Below are positions 1 through 5,726 of a stretch of 29,093 bases of DNA, one piece after another (position 1 is the stretch's first letter; each line of letters opens with the position of its first letter). The position numbers and the translations under genes are program-made. The notes beneath the pieces were generated by a model. That model did not search any database and had not been told where the DNA came from. It saw nothing but the letters and a program-made list of their open reading frames with translations. This DNA is from a virus: positions 1 to 29,093 of IMG/VR virus record IMGVR_UViG_3300043543_000377. One strand, written 5' to 3'.

Positions 1-21
1 TCTCTCTCTGGAGGAGAGAGA
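1..21. repeat. TC/GA hairpin at the left edge
   Basis: Inverted repeat with 8-base arms (TCTCTCTC at 1-8, GAGAGAGA at 14-21) and a 5-base loop at the very first base of the window. It could be a hairpin in a longer intergenic region or the true end of an assembled contig. Nothing else identifies it. Confidence 0.4.
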
Positions 22-48
22 CTTCTTCTACCGTCATGAATAGATGAC

Positions 49-91
49 GCAGCGCGTCAAAAGGAAACTCGAGCAGCGTGTCAAGAGGAAA
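49..91. repeat. Imperfect 19-bp direct repeat, 24-bp period
   Basis: Two copies of GCAGCGYGTCAARAGGAAA start at 49 and 73. They differ at two positions and are spaced 24 bp apart. The stretch 1-164 holds no credible gene, so this is non-coding repeat DNA, possibly protein-binding. The function is not determined. Confidence 0.45.
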
Positions 92-129
92 GTGGGGGGC
101 GGGCTGTCAGCGGGGCGAGGGTGAGGCTC

Positions 130-155
130 GGGGGCGGGCTGGAGGGCCCGCCCCC
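130..155 (-). terminator. GC-rich hairpin after the leftward gene
   Basis: Perfect 10-bp stem (GGGGGCGGGC at 130-139, GCCCGCCCCC at 146-155) with a 6-base loop. It lies about 10 bases past the stop codon at 165 of the leftward reading frame. There is no T-run, so it would be a strong non-canonical terminator or pause rather than a classical rho-independent one. Confidence 0.45.
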
Positions 156-164
156 GCGCCGTGA

Positions 165-487
165 TCAGATCATGCCGAGCGCGCGACCCCACCGGACCGC
201 CGCGCGCATGTCGGATCCGTAATACTCGCGCGCCAAAGCATCGGCCAGCACGTCAAGTTCCTCCACGTAGGGATCCCCATGGAGGCGCGGGGATCCAGGC
301 CACGTGCTGACGTGCGGAGCCCCTTGCGGCCGCGGACAGCCGCACGGATAGCCTGTTCGTCTGGTGGAGGGAACGTCCCTCGTCCGTGGCACGAGTAGCA
401 CTGGCGGTCGTAGTACTTGTTGCTATATACATAGGCGAAAGAATCGTGCCAACTATCGCCAGTTTCAGCCAGTTTCAGCACGCACAC
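165..487 (-). pseudogene. Frameshifted small phage protein with CxxC motif
   Basis: Two overlapping minus-strand frames each look like half of one protein. The frame opening at 487 carries a CYSCHGRGTFPPPDEQAIRAAV segment, with a CxxCxGxGT motif like a small zinc-binding protein. The frame closing at 165 carries the C-terminal part, with HGDPYVEELDVLADALA followed by an acidic/aromatic helix and WGRALGMI. Joined, they resemble a small phage protein family I recall (CxxCxGxGT near the N-terminus, GDPxxEELDxLAD later); this recollection is unverified. The switch would fall around 270-330. Part of the N-terminal frame (447-487) overlaps the promoter arm, so the true start is unclear. It may be a real pseudogene, a base error or programmed frameshifting. 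Function unknown. Confidence 0.45.
424..452 (-). promoter_or_regulatory. Leftward sigma70-type promoter candidate
   Basis: On the minus strand, TTGGCA (452-447) is followed after 17 bases by TATATA (429-424). The predicted start is near 417. The -35 box is part of the repeated TTGGCACGA half site. Confidence 0.45.
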
Positions 488-526
488 ACTAATCCGTTGA
501 AATTCCTGTCTCGTGCCAATTCGCGC

Positions 527-555
527 TTGGCACGATTTTCTCGCCTATATATCTA
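527..555 (+). promoter_or_regulatory. Rightward early promoter candidate
   Basis: TTGGCA (527-532) is followed after 17 bases by TATCTA (550-555), in the mirror-image arm of the inverted repeat. It would drive the plus-strand recombination operon. The hairpin 511-535 overlaps its -35 box and is followed by TTTT, so it could alternatively be a terminator. The operator reading is preferred because the half site recurs in the other arm. Confidence 0.45.
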
Positions 556-636
556 GTAGTAGTCATCATGATGATGGACGGAGGATCACGACGTGATGGT
601 CCATCAGTTCTAAGAGGAGGGAAAGGAGTGAACACC

Positions 637-894
637 ATGCGGTACTACTACCAACCTGGGACGTGGTTCGACGACGACAACTATGTCTATTGGGCCGACG
701 CCGTCACGACCAAGCGGCGAGACGTGGTGCGACTCGCTCGCGCCATGGCACGTGAGCGTGGCGGCATCCCGGTCTATGGGTACTGGCGCCGGCGCCAGGG
801 CCCCTCACCCGGGCCGGACGCCGTGATCGACGTCGTCGTATGCGGCAGGGAGCGACATCGCGCAAGCCGCGTCCGAGTACCGTGTCCGAAATGA
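637..894 (+). CDS. Hypothetical protein, first gene of early operon
   Basis: 85-residue protein of unknown function. The ATG at 637 is chosen because a GGAGGGAAAGGAG Shine-Dalgarno-rich stretch lies just upstream. An in-frame ATG at 568 would add 23 low-quality residues and has no ribosome site. The N-terminus is rich in Tyr and Asp (MRYYYQPGTWFDDDNYVYWADAV); the middle is basic (TTKRRDVVRLARAMARERGG) and the C-terminus Arg-rich. No membrane segment or known motif is seen. It is the first gene after the rightward promoter candidate, a typical place for a small host-interaction protein, but that is only position. Confidence 0.6.
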   Translation: MRYYYQPGTWFDDDNYVYWADAVTTKRRDVVRLARAMARERGGIPVYGYWRRRQGPSPGPDAVIDVVVCGRERHRASRVRVPCPK

Positions 895-909
895 TGACGG
901 AGGGAATCC

Positions 910-1074
910 ATGAGCGAGCTAACCGATCTGACGGCGGCCGTGGCCGATATCCATGACCGCCTCGTCCGCCTCAACGAGCTCGACCTGCGCGAGCTGGAGC
1001 TGCTGGGCCGGATCGTGGGGGCGCTGACGGCGCTCCGGCGGGACCTCGACACGCTGGAGCGCTTGGTGTCGTGA
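910..1074 (+). CDS. Small coiled-coil protein
   Basis: 54-residue protein starting MSELTDLTAAVADIHDRLVR. The whole chain is a heptad-like pattern of Leu, Val and Ile with charged residues, consistent with one or two amphipathic helices forming a coiled coil. A CGGAGGGAATCC stretch precedes the ATG. The stop overlaps the ATG of the next gene (GTGATG at 1071-1076), implying translational coupling. Function unknown. Confidence 0.6.
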   Translation: MSELTDLTAAVADIHDRLVRLNELDLRELELLGRIVGALTALRRDLDTLERLVS

Positions 1075-1244
1075 TGCTCTTGCCACGCCTTGAGTGTCCG
1101 TGTGGCCACGCGTGGGTCCCGCGCGTGGCCGATCCGCTCCGCTGCCCCCGGTGTGGGCGGCAGCGGCTGCTGAAAGGAGGTGATGCTCGGCAGCGGAGGC
1201 CCGGGCGAGGTCGCCGCCGGCCCGCCCGGGCGACACAGACATGA
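1074..1244 (+). CDS. Small zinc-ribbon protein with basic tail
   Basis: 56-residue protein. CPCGHAWVPRVADPLRCPRCG near residues 9-28 gives a C-x-C...C-x2-C zinc-ribbon pattern. The last 20 residues are Arg/Pro-rich (RQRRPGRGRRRPARATQT), which could contact nucleic acid. The ATG overlaps the stop of the preceding gene, and its own stop overlaps the next ATG at 1241. A GGAGG inside the gene may serve a downstream start. The function is inferred only as zinc- and possibly nucleic-acid binding. Confidence 0.5.
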   Translation: MLLPRLECPCGHAWVPRVADPLRCPRCGRQRLLKGGDARQRRPGRGRRRPARATQT

Positions 1245-1411
1245 GCAGGTGGTGGGTCGAATACCAGGTAAATCCGGGTGTCAGGATCGGCTGGTGTGTG
1301 GTCGCGCTCGACCCTGATACAGCGCTGGCCATCGCAGCGCAACGCTACGCGCGGCTACTGGGCCACGCACCTGACCCTATGACGCTGCTGCGGGTGGCGC
1401 CGTGGGAGTGA
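1241..1411 (+). CDS. Hypothetical 56-residue protein
   Basis: Starts MSRWWVEYQVNPGVRIGWCVVALDPDTALAIAAQRYARLLGHAP. The pattern suggests a short beta hairpin followed by a helix. No motif is recognised. The ATG overlaps the preceding stop (ATGA, 1241-1244), and the gene stops at 1411 just before the next ribosome site. Small size, but the context of tightly packed overlapping early genes supports it. Confidence 0.55.
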   Translation: MSRWWVEYQVNPGVRIGWCVVALDPDTALAIAAQRYARLLGHAPDPMTLLRVAPWE

Positions 1412-1425
1412 CGGAGGGAAGAATC

Positions 1426-1722
1426 ATGGGCGTGCGAATCCTGTATGACCCCGAGGCGGACGTGGCCTGCCTGTACTGCTCGACGTCACAGTGGGCGTTC
1501 GGACCGCTCTTTGAGTCTCGCGAGGACGCGGCGGAGTTCGTGGCCTGGCTCCGTTCGCGGAGCGCTGGCGAGTGGGCCAAGTACGATAAGTTCAAGGTCG
1601 ATGACACAGGTCGCTGCGATCCGCGGGTGCTGACGGATCGCGGTCTGGAGCAAGCTGTCTCGGACTGGCTCGCCGCGCGCCGCGACTCTGAGAAGGCGCT
1701 GGGATGGCCTGTGGAGGGTTAG
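1426..1722 (+). CDS. Hypothetical protein with one CxxC
   Basis: 98-residue protein starting MGVRILYDPEADVACLYCST. The ATG at 1426 is preceded by ACGGAGGGAAGAATC, a good ribosome site; an in-frame GTG at 1402 would overlap the previous gene and lacks one. It contains a single CLYC pair, a helix DAAEFVAWLRSRSAGEWAKYDKF and a C-terminal helix ending in charged residues. No family is recognised. It sits immediately upstream of the exonuclease. Confidence 0.65.
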   Translation: MGVRILYDPEADVACLYCSTSQWAFGPLFESREDAAEFVAWLRSRSAGEWAKYDKFKVDDTGRCDPRVLTDRGLEQAVSDWLAARRDSEKALGWPVEG

Positions 1723-1794
1723 TCGTCGTCCATCGGCTCCACGACTGCGGCGGGTCGGTTTGTGACTGCGCGGCCGCCAACGGGAGGGCGCAAG

Positions 1795-2670
1795 GTGAAG
1801 CGCCTCGCTGACCTTGCGGCGGTCTCCTACACCGACTGGCTTGCGCTCCGCCGTCAGGGCGTGGGCTCCTCCGATGCTCCGGCGGTCGTGGGCGTCAGCC
1901 CCTACCGTACGCCGCTGGAGGTCTGGTCGGAGAAGGTGGGGCTCGCTGAACCCGAGGAGAATGAGGCCATGCGCTGGGGGCGGCTGCTGGAGCCCCTCGT
2001 CGCGGACGAGTACACCCGCGCGTCCGGCGTGGCGCTGCTCGATCCCAGGGCGATCTACCAGCACGCCACGCACCCGTGGATGCTCGCCACGCCGGACCGG
2101 CTGGCGACGCCGGACCGGCCGACGTGCGTCGTGGAAATCAAGACGCGGGCGGTCTGGAGTCGCGACGAGGACCTGCCAGCGCACTACCGCGTCCAGGTCC
2201 AGCACCAGCTCGCGGTGCTGGGCCTTGAGCGCGCGACGCTGGTCATCCTCGTCGGGGGTCAGCGCCTGCTCTGGACCGACGTGGAGCGTGACGACGGGCT
2301 GATCCGTGACCTCGTCGAGCAAGAGCGCGAGTTTTGGCGGCGGGTGGAGCTGCGCGACCCGCCGCCGCCCGTGGCCGAGGACCGCACCCGGGGCGTGCTG
2401 GCGCGCCTGTACCCGCGTGACACAGGTGCGACCATCAAGCTGCCGCCTGAGGCCGAGGCGTGGGATGAGGAACTGTGCCGCCTGCGCCAGGACCTCGGGG
2501 CGCTGGAGCGGCGCCGAGCCGAGCTGGAAGCTCGCATTCAGGCCGCAATGGGCGAGGCGGCCGTGGGCGTGCTCCCGAGCGGCGGCCGGTATACCTGGCG
2601 GGTGGTGCGGCGCGAGCTCAAACCGCAGCCGGCGCGCGTCGAAGAACATCGGGTCTTTCGGAGGATGTAG
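1795..2670 (+). CDS. YqaJ/lambda-exonuclease family nuclease
   Basis: Phage recombination nuclease expected to resect one strand of double-stranded DNA so that the RecT partner can anneal the exposed strand. The 291 residues carry the family's core: GSSDAPAVVGVSPY (24-37), RWGRLLEPLVADEY (60-73) with Glu66, a TPD motif (Asp101), VVEIKTR with Glu114 and Lys116, and YRVQVQHQLAVLG (131-143) with the conserved Gln. A coiled-coil tail follows at about 225-265 (Leu/Arg/Glu-rich). GTG at 1795 is preferred because GGGAGGGCGCAA precedes it; an in-frame GTG at 1762 adds 11 poor residues. The TPDR segment is duplicated in tandem next to the active site. RecT lies 236 bp downstream, the usual pairing. 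Confidence 0.9.
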   Translation: MKRLADLAAVSYTDWLALRRQGVGSSDAPAVVGVSPYRTPLEVWSEKVGLAEPEENEAMRWGRLLEPLVADEYTRASGVALLDPRAIYQHATHPWMLATPDRLATPDRPTCVVEIKTRAVWSRDEDLPAHYRVQVQHQLAVLGLERATLVILVGGQRLLWTDVERDDGLIRDLVEQEREFWRRVELRDPPPPVAEDRTRGVLARLYPRDTGATIKLPPEAEAWDEELCRLRQDLGALERRRAELEARIQAAMGEAAVGVLPSGGRYTWRVVRRELKPQPARVEEHRVFRRM

Positions 2671-2913
2671 ATGACGAGACCCAAGGACGTCAGACCGGTG
2701 TATGTCGAGCGGTCCACAGTGCTACGCTACGAGATGCCCACGTATGCGGGCCACACCGGACTCGTCACGCTGCTCCTGCACGCAGCCGACTTCATCCAGC
2801 GGCTCGATGACCAGTATCGCGTGAGCGATGTGGTCATCACCGCCGTCGAAAGCGGATACGACTGGGGGTTGACCATATACGTCGAGCAGCTCGGGGAGGG
2901 GAACGATGCCTGA
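2671..2913 (+). CDS. Hypothetical protein between exonuclease and RecT
   Basis: 80-residue protein starting MTRPKDVRPVYVERSTVLRYE. It directly follows the exonuclease stop, with CGGAGG just before the ATG, and overlaps the RecT start by 8 bases, so all three are probably co-translated. A helix around residues 33-46 (TLLLHAADFIQRLDD) precedes a beta-rich end (VVITAVESGYDWGLTIYVEQL). No known motif. Its position suggests an accessory role in recombination, which is inference only. Confidence 0.7.
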   Translation: MTRPKDVRPVYVERSTVLRYEMPTYAGHTGLVTLLLHAADFIQRLDDQYRVSDVVITAVESGYDWGLTIYVEQLGEGNDA

Positions 2914-3712
2914 GTTGGTGCCCGTCTCGAAACGCGTCCAGAGTCTCCGTGAGTTGTTGCAAAAGCTCGTGCCTCAGATGTCGCTGGCGCTCCCGCCCCA
3001 CATGAACGCCGAGCGGATGGCACGGATTGCGCTTACCAGCGCGTTGCGGACCCCGAAGTTGTTGGAGGCCGACCCGGCTTCGTTCGCGGGCGCCATGCTC
3101 ACGTGCGCCCAGCTAGGTCTGGAGCCTGACGGCCGGGAAGCTCACCTGGTCCCATTCTGGAACAGTCGGCGCAAGGTGACCGAAGTCCAAGTGATCCCCG
3201 ACTACCGGGGCCTCGCCAAGCTGGCGCGGCAGTCCGGCGAGATTCGGTCGCTCGACTGGCGGGAGGTTCGGCAAGGGGATCGCTTCGAGTATCAGTACGG
3301 CGCGGGCGCCTACCTCAAGCACGTCCCCGCCGACGAGCCCGCCTGGGTCAGAGACGAGTCCGGCGAGTGGCGCGAGATGCGTCCGATCACCCACTGCTAC
3401 GCCATTGCGACCCTGACGAGCGGCGAGATTCTGATCGAGGTCATGCGGCGGGAGGACATCGAGCGCCACCGCGATCGGTACGCCCGAGCGGTCGGCGAAG
3501 GCCAGCCGTGGGTCACGGAATTCGGGCCGATGGGCGCCAAGACCTGCTTCCGCCGGCTCGCCAAGCGCCTGCCGATGTCGTCAATGCTCCGGACGGCGGT
3601 GGACCTCGACGAGCGGGCGGAGGCTGGGGTGCCCCAGGATCTTGGCGCCGTGTTCGACGCCGCCGCCGAACCGCCCCACGAACCAGGCCAAGCGCCGGAG
3701 GAGGCATCATGA
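2906..3712 (+). CDS. recT: RecT single-strand annealing protein
   Basis: 268-residue single-strand annealing protein that pairs with the upstream YqaJ-type exonuclease, acting on resected DNA ends in the cytoplasm. Family signatures are clear. ALRTPKLLEADPASFAGAMLTCAQLGLEPDGREAHLVPF (46-84) contains the usual xxPxLLxxxxxSfxxAxxxcAqLGLePdgxxahLVPF pattern. EVQVIPDYRGLAKLARQSGEIRSL (93-116) matches the GykGLxxLarrSGxv block. The length is typical for RecT. The start at 2906 overlaps the previous gene and is preceded by GGGGAGGGGAACG. The C-terminus is acidic and Pro/Glu-rich. Its stop overlaps the next ATG at 3709. Confidence 0.95.
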   Translation: MPELVPVSKRVQSLRELLQKLVPQMSLALPPHMNAERMARIALTSALRTPKLLEADPASFAGAMLTCAQLGLEPDGREAHLVPFWNSRRKVTEVQVIPDYRGLAKLARQSGEIRSLDWREVRQGDRFEYQYGAGAYLKHVPADEPAWVRDESGEWREMRPITHCYAIATLTSGEILIEVMRREDIERHRDRYARAVGEGQPWVTEFGPMGAKTCFRRLAKRLPMSSMLRTAVDLDERAEAGVPQDLGAVFDAAAEPPHEPGQAPEEAS

Positions 3713-3843
3713 CCCTGGCCTACGCTTGGCTCTGCTTAGACTGTGAGTCCTTGGCGGACGTGCGGCGCACGCGGACCTGCCCGCAGTGCGGCGGGTCGGC
3801 TTGGTGGCCGATCGCGCGGTGGTTGGATCGGAGGCCGGCATGA
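3709..3843 (+). CDS. 44-residue zinc-ribbon protein
   Basis: Contains CLDC near residues 9-12 and CPQC near 25-28, giving a four-cysteine zinc ribbon spaced by 12 residues, then a Trp/Arg-rich tail. The ATG overlaps the RecT stop by 4 bases (ATGA), and a GGAGGAGG stretch upstream is a strong ribosome site. Its stop overlaps the next start. The role is unknown; it could bind nucleic acid or a protein partner of the recombination set. Confidence 0.65.
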   Translation: MTLAYAWLCLDCESLADVRRTRTCPQCGGSAWWPIARWLDRRPA

Positions 3844-4004
3844 TTGAGCTCGTGGCCGTGCTGCTCTGGCTCGGGTTGCTGTGGGCGTTGCCGTTCGTCG
3901 CCATGGGCGCGGGGATCGGTTGGCTGCTCGGCGGAGGAGTGGGCGCCATTGTCGGCGGCCTTGCGGGGTCCGTTCTCCATATCCTGATGGTGGAGACCAC
4001 CTGA
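3840..4004 (+). CDS. Small glycine-rich membrane protein
   Basis: 54 residues, almost wholly hydrophobic. Segment one is MIELVAVLLWLGLLWALPFVAMGAGIGWLL (about 1-30). A Gly-zipper-like segment (GGGVGAIVGGLAGSVLHILMV) follows at about 31-51. Two transmembrane helices are likely. The ATG overlaps the stop of the zinc-ribbon gene (ATGA). Unusual for its place inside a recombination operon. It could be a membrane-acting early protein (such as superinfection exclusion) or a holin-like protein, but the sequence does not decide this. Confidence 0.65.
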   Translation: MIELVAVLLWLGLLWALPFVAMGAGIGWLLGGGVGAIVGGLAGSVLHILMVETT

Positions 4005-4029
4005 TCAAGCGAAGAGGAGGGGTGACGCC

Positions 4030-4284
4030 ATGAGCGCGAAGAAGAGGACAAGGCGGAGTCGGCCGGCCAAGGCCGTTCAGCAGGTCGTGATGGACGCGCC
4101 GGTGCCGATGGCGCGGGTGTGGATCGAGCGGAACGCGCGGGGGATTAGCTACGGCGTCCAGGACGTCGGGCGTCAGCTTCCAGCGCTGCGGCGGCGCGTC
4201 GAGGCGGAGTTCGTGCGGTTGACCGAGTTCGTCCGAGCGCACGAGAGCCCGCCAGACGAGGAGGCCGTTGGAGGCACAGACTGA
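4030..4284 (+). CDS. Basic hypothetical protein
   Basis: 84 residues. The N-terminus is very basic (MSAKKRTRRSRPAKAVQQ). The middle contains WIERNARGISYGVQDVGRQL, and a helix (ALRRRVEAEFVRLTEFVRAHE) precedes an acidic end. GAAGAGGAGGGGTGACGCC upstream of the ATG is a strong ribosome site. Its stop overlaps the resolvase ATG at 4284. No family recognised; the basic start would suit DNA binding. Confidence 0.7.
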   Translation: MSAKKRTRRSRPAKAVQQVVMDAPVPMARVWIERNARGISYGVQDVGRQLPALRRRVEAEFVRLTEFVRAHESPPDEEAVGGTD

Positions 4285-4880
4285 TGCTCTCGATCAGCAT
4301 CGGCATTGATCCTGGGCTCTCGGGGGCGGTCGCGATCCTGGACCACCGCACCGACCCGCCGACCGTGACCGTGCACGACACGCCGACCCTGACACTGACT
4401 GGCTCACGGGGCGGCGTCAGACATGAATACGATCTCCACGCGATGGCGCGCCTGCTCCAGCCCTATGCGGGCGTCAACGGTACCCAAGCGTGCATCGAGC
4501 GGGTGCACGCCTACCCCCGGCAGGGCGTACGGAGCATGTTCACCCTTGGGTACGGAGCGGGCGCGTGGGAGGGGGTGCTGGCGGCGCTGGGGATCCCCTT
4601 CCGGCGGGTCTTACCTCGGCAGTGGCAGCAATGGATGCTCACCGGTGAGCTGAAGGGTAAGGACGCCTCTCGGTTCGTCGCCATGCGCCAGTTCCCACAA
4701 CTCGCGAGCGAGCTTCGGGCGAAACGGCATCACAATCGGGCGGACGCGCTGCTGATCGCTGTCTGGGGTCGGCGGCAGGATCCCGAGGCGGCGATAGCAG
4801 AACTGCGTGACGTTACGTACCGGGAGTTTGCGCCTCCGATCGTGAGCTGGCTGAGTCGACCCACCACGAGTGACCGCTGA
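4284..4880 (+). CDS. RuvC-like Holliday junction resolvase
   Basis: 198-residue RNase H-fold nuclease expected to cut branched recombination or packaging intermediates using two metal ions. The N-terminal strand reads SIGIDPGLSGAVAILD with Asp9. The second acidic residue is Glu72 in ACIERVHAYP. The C-terminal active-site helix is HHNRADALLIAVWG (149-162) with Asp154, and His/Lys/Arg residues precede it as in RuvC. The central GYGAGAWEGVLAALGIPF helix region is also typical. Length agrees with RuvC proteins. The ATG overlaps the previous stop. Its last 68 bases overlap a convergent minus-strand gene. Confidence 0.88.
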   Translation: MLSISIGIDPGLSGAVAILDHRTDPPTVTVHDTPTLTLTGSRGGVRHEYDLHAMARLLQPYAGVNGTQACIERVHAYPRQGVRSMFTLGYGAGAWEGVLAALGIPFRRVLPRQWQQWMLTGELKGKDASRFVAMRQFPQLASELRAKRHHNRADALLIAVWGRRQDPEAAIAELRDVTYREFAPPIVSWLSRPTTSDR

Positions 4881-5007
4881 GACAGACCCAGCGGGCGCGG
4901 TGCCCGTTGGTCTCGATCAGCGAGGTCCGGTCGATGATGCTCCGCGCGCCGCAGCGGGAACAGTCGGGTCCCCCGCCGGCTCCCACTGGGTCGGGTCGAA
5001 CGCCCAC
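4813..5007 (-). CDS. 64-residue zinc-ribbon protein, end of late operon
   Basis: The GTG at 5007 is chosen because GGGGGAG lies 8 bases upstream. The product contains CSRCGARSIIDRTSLIETNG then WVCLSGHSWW, giving a C-x2-C...C-x3-H zinc-ribbon-like pattern in a compact beta protein. It overlaps the gene at 4917-5126 in another frame and the convergent resolvase by 68 bases. An alternative is that both frames are one two-ribbon protein split by a frameshift in the GGCGGGGGA run near 4975. Function unknown. Confidence 0.5.
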   Translation of the reverse strand: MGVRPDPVGAGGGPDCSRCGARSIIDRTSLIETNGHRARWVCLSGHSWWVDSASSRSEAQTPGT

Positions 5008-5126
5008 GGCGGGGGCTCCCCCGGCTCTTGGTGGCGCAAGGATCGGCTGATCATCGCAAGGGTGAGGAGGCACCGGCCGCCGCACCGAGGACACGCGGCG
5101 GCGGCGCTTACTTGACCGTCCGGCAC
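4917..5126 (-). CDS. 69-residue CPRC zinc-motif protein
   Basis: Starts at GTG 5126 overlapping the end of the spanin-like gene, consistent with coupling. The protein opens MPDGQVSAAAACPRCGGRCLL, a clear CxxCGGxC cluster, then LAMISRSLRHQEPGEPPPWAFDPTQWEP. The last residues become low-complexity where the next gene's frame takes over. No second CxxC is present in this frame, so the zinc site may be incomplete unless the reading frame shifts into the overlapping gene. Confidence 0.45.
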   Translation of the reverse strand: MPDGQVSAAAACPRCGGRCLLTLAMISRSLRHQEPGEPPPWAFDPTQWEPAGDPTVPAAARGASSTGPR

Positions 5127-5431
5127 TCGCTCGGCGTCCCACCGCTCGCCAGACAGGCCGCTTTCAGTTCACGTTCTAGAGTCAGGTACCACTCGCGGAT
5201 CCGTTCCCAGTCCTCGGCCCAGATGAGGACGCAGATGGCGTTCGGGTCCTGCTGGACGTCCTTCCGGTCGAGCCGGCATTCCACGAAGGCGGGCATGTGG
5301 CGGAGCGTCGGCCGGTCAGGAACGGTCGGTCGGTAGACCGACGCGCCCACCACCTGGCTGCACCCGGAAATCGCTAAGAGGATCAGGACCCAGCACCACC
5401 GGGTGATCGGCTTTCCACTGAAGGGCCACAC
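5108..5431 (-). CDS. Lipoprotein, Rz1-like outer spanin candidate
   Basis: 107 residues from GTG 5431. It has a short basic N-terminus, a hydrophobic stretch WCWVLILLAISGC and a lipobox (ISGC, Cys24), so it should be exported and lipidated. The mature chain has a Pro-rich part (YRPTVPDRPTLRHMP) and a helix (AEDWERIREWYLTLERELKAACLASGG). Its 5' end overlaps the upstream gene (5316-5558) by 116 bases in another frame, the arrangement known for Rz/Rz1 spanins, and a holin-like gene lies just upstream. If it is a spanin, it would help disrupt the outer membrane at lysis, implying a Gram-negative host. The start could also be GTG 5491. Confidence 0.55.
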   Translation of the reverse strand: MWPFSGKPITRWCWVLILLAISGCSQVVGASVYRPTVPDRPTLRHMPAFVECRLDRKDVQQDPNAICVLIWAEDWERIREWYLTLERELKAACLASGGTPSECRTVK

Positions 5432-5558
5432 GCGCCAGTCGTGCCGCTTCGAGGGCGATGCGGCCTCGCTCGGCGGCGCGGAGGTCCTCACGGCGTGCGT
5501 ACCAGTCGAGAATCTCGACCGCCACGCGCGCCAGGGCCTCGGCGAGTGCCGCCCACAC
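5316..5558 (-). CDS. Helical protein, possible inner spanin partner
   Basis: 80 residues from GTG 5558, directly after the stop of the holin-like gene. The N-terminus MWAALAEALARVAVEILDWYARRE is an amphipathic or weakly hydrophobic helix. A long charged helix (REDLRAAERGRIALEAARLARVALQW) and a Gly/Pro-rich tail follow. It overlaps the lipoprotein gene out of frame, as in Rz/Rz1 pairs. It lacks a strongly hydrophobic transmembrane segment, so the spanin call rests mainly on context. Confidence 0.5.
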   Translation of the reverse strand: MWAALAEALARVAVEILDWYARREDLRAAERGRIALEAARLARVALQWKADHPVVLGPDPLSDFRVQPGGGRVGLPTDRS

Positions 5559-5561
5559 GCG

Positions 5562-5726
5562 CTATCGCTTGTTGGTCAGCCATCCCCACATGGCCATGCA
5601 CACGGCCGCAAGGTAGCCGAGCACCACCTGCCATGTAGGCATGTCCGCCGAGTGCTGGAAGTTTAGCGCGGCGGTGATGGCCGCCACCGCCAGGCCGAGC
5701 ATGGTCGTCAAGGTGTCCTTGTTCAT
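5562..5726 (-). CDS. Holin-like small membrane protein
   Basis: 54 residues: MNKDTLTTMLGLAVAAITAAL, a short polar loop (NFQHSADMPTW), then QVVLGYLAAVCMAMWGWL and a basic tail TNKR. Two transmembrane helices and a short charged C-terminus suit a phage holin that permeabilises the inner membrane to time lysis. It overlaps the upstream gene by 4 bases (ATGA) and is followed by the possible spanin pair. No endolysin lies next to it; the wall hydrolase of this genome is at 26780-27262. Confidence 0.65.
   Translation of the reverse strand: MNKDTLTTMLGLAVAAITAALNFQHSADMPTWQVVLGYLAAVCMAMWGWLTNKR

Larger units (their letters stand above)
423..556. promoter_or_regulatory. Divergent promoter/operator inverted repeat
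   Basis: A 30-bp arm at 423-452 is repeated as its reverse complement at 527-556 with 26 of 30 bases identical. Each arm contains TTGGCACGA followed by an A/T-rich TATATA-like stretch. Between the arms is a tandem repeat of CAGTTTCAGC (460-469, 470-479). A further copy of TCGTGCCAA at 511-519 pairs with TTGGCACGA at 527-535 to form a 9-bp stem. The layout suits a control region governing leftward (165-487) and rightward (637 onward) transcription, with a regulator binding TTGGCAC half sites at the -35 boxes. Confidence 0.6.

Noticed and set aside
511-540. Rho-independent terminator (9-bp stem plus TTTT)
   Set aside because: Not excluded, but the right arm is the -35 half site repeated in the opposite arm at 444-452, so an operator/promoter reading explains more.
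568-636. Upstream ATG start for the first early gene
   Set aside because: No ribosome site, and the added residues are unlike the rest; ATG 637 has a strong site.
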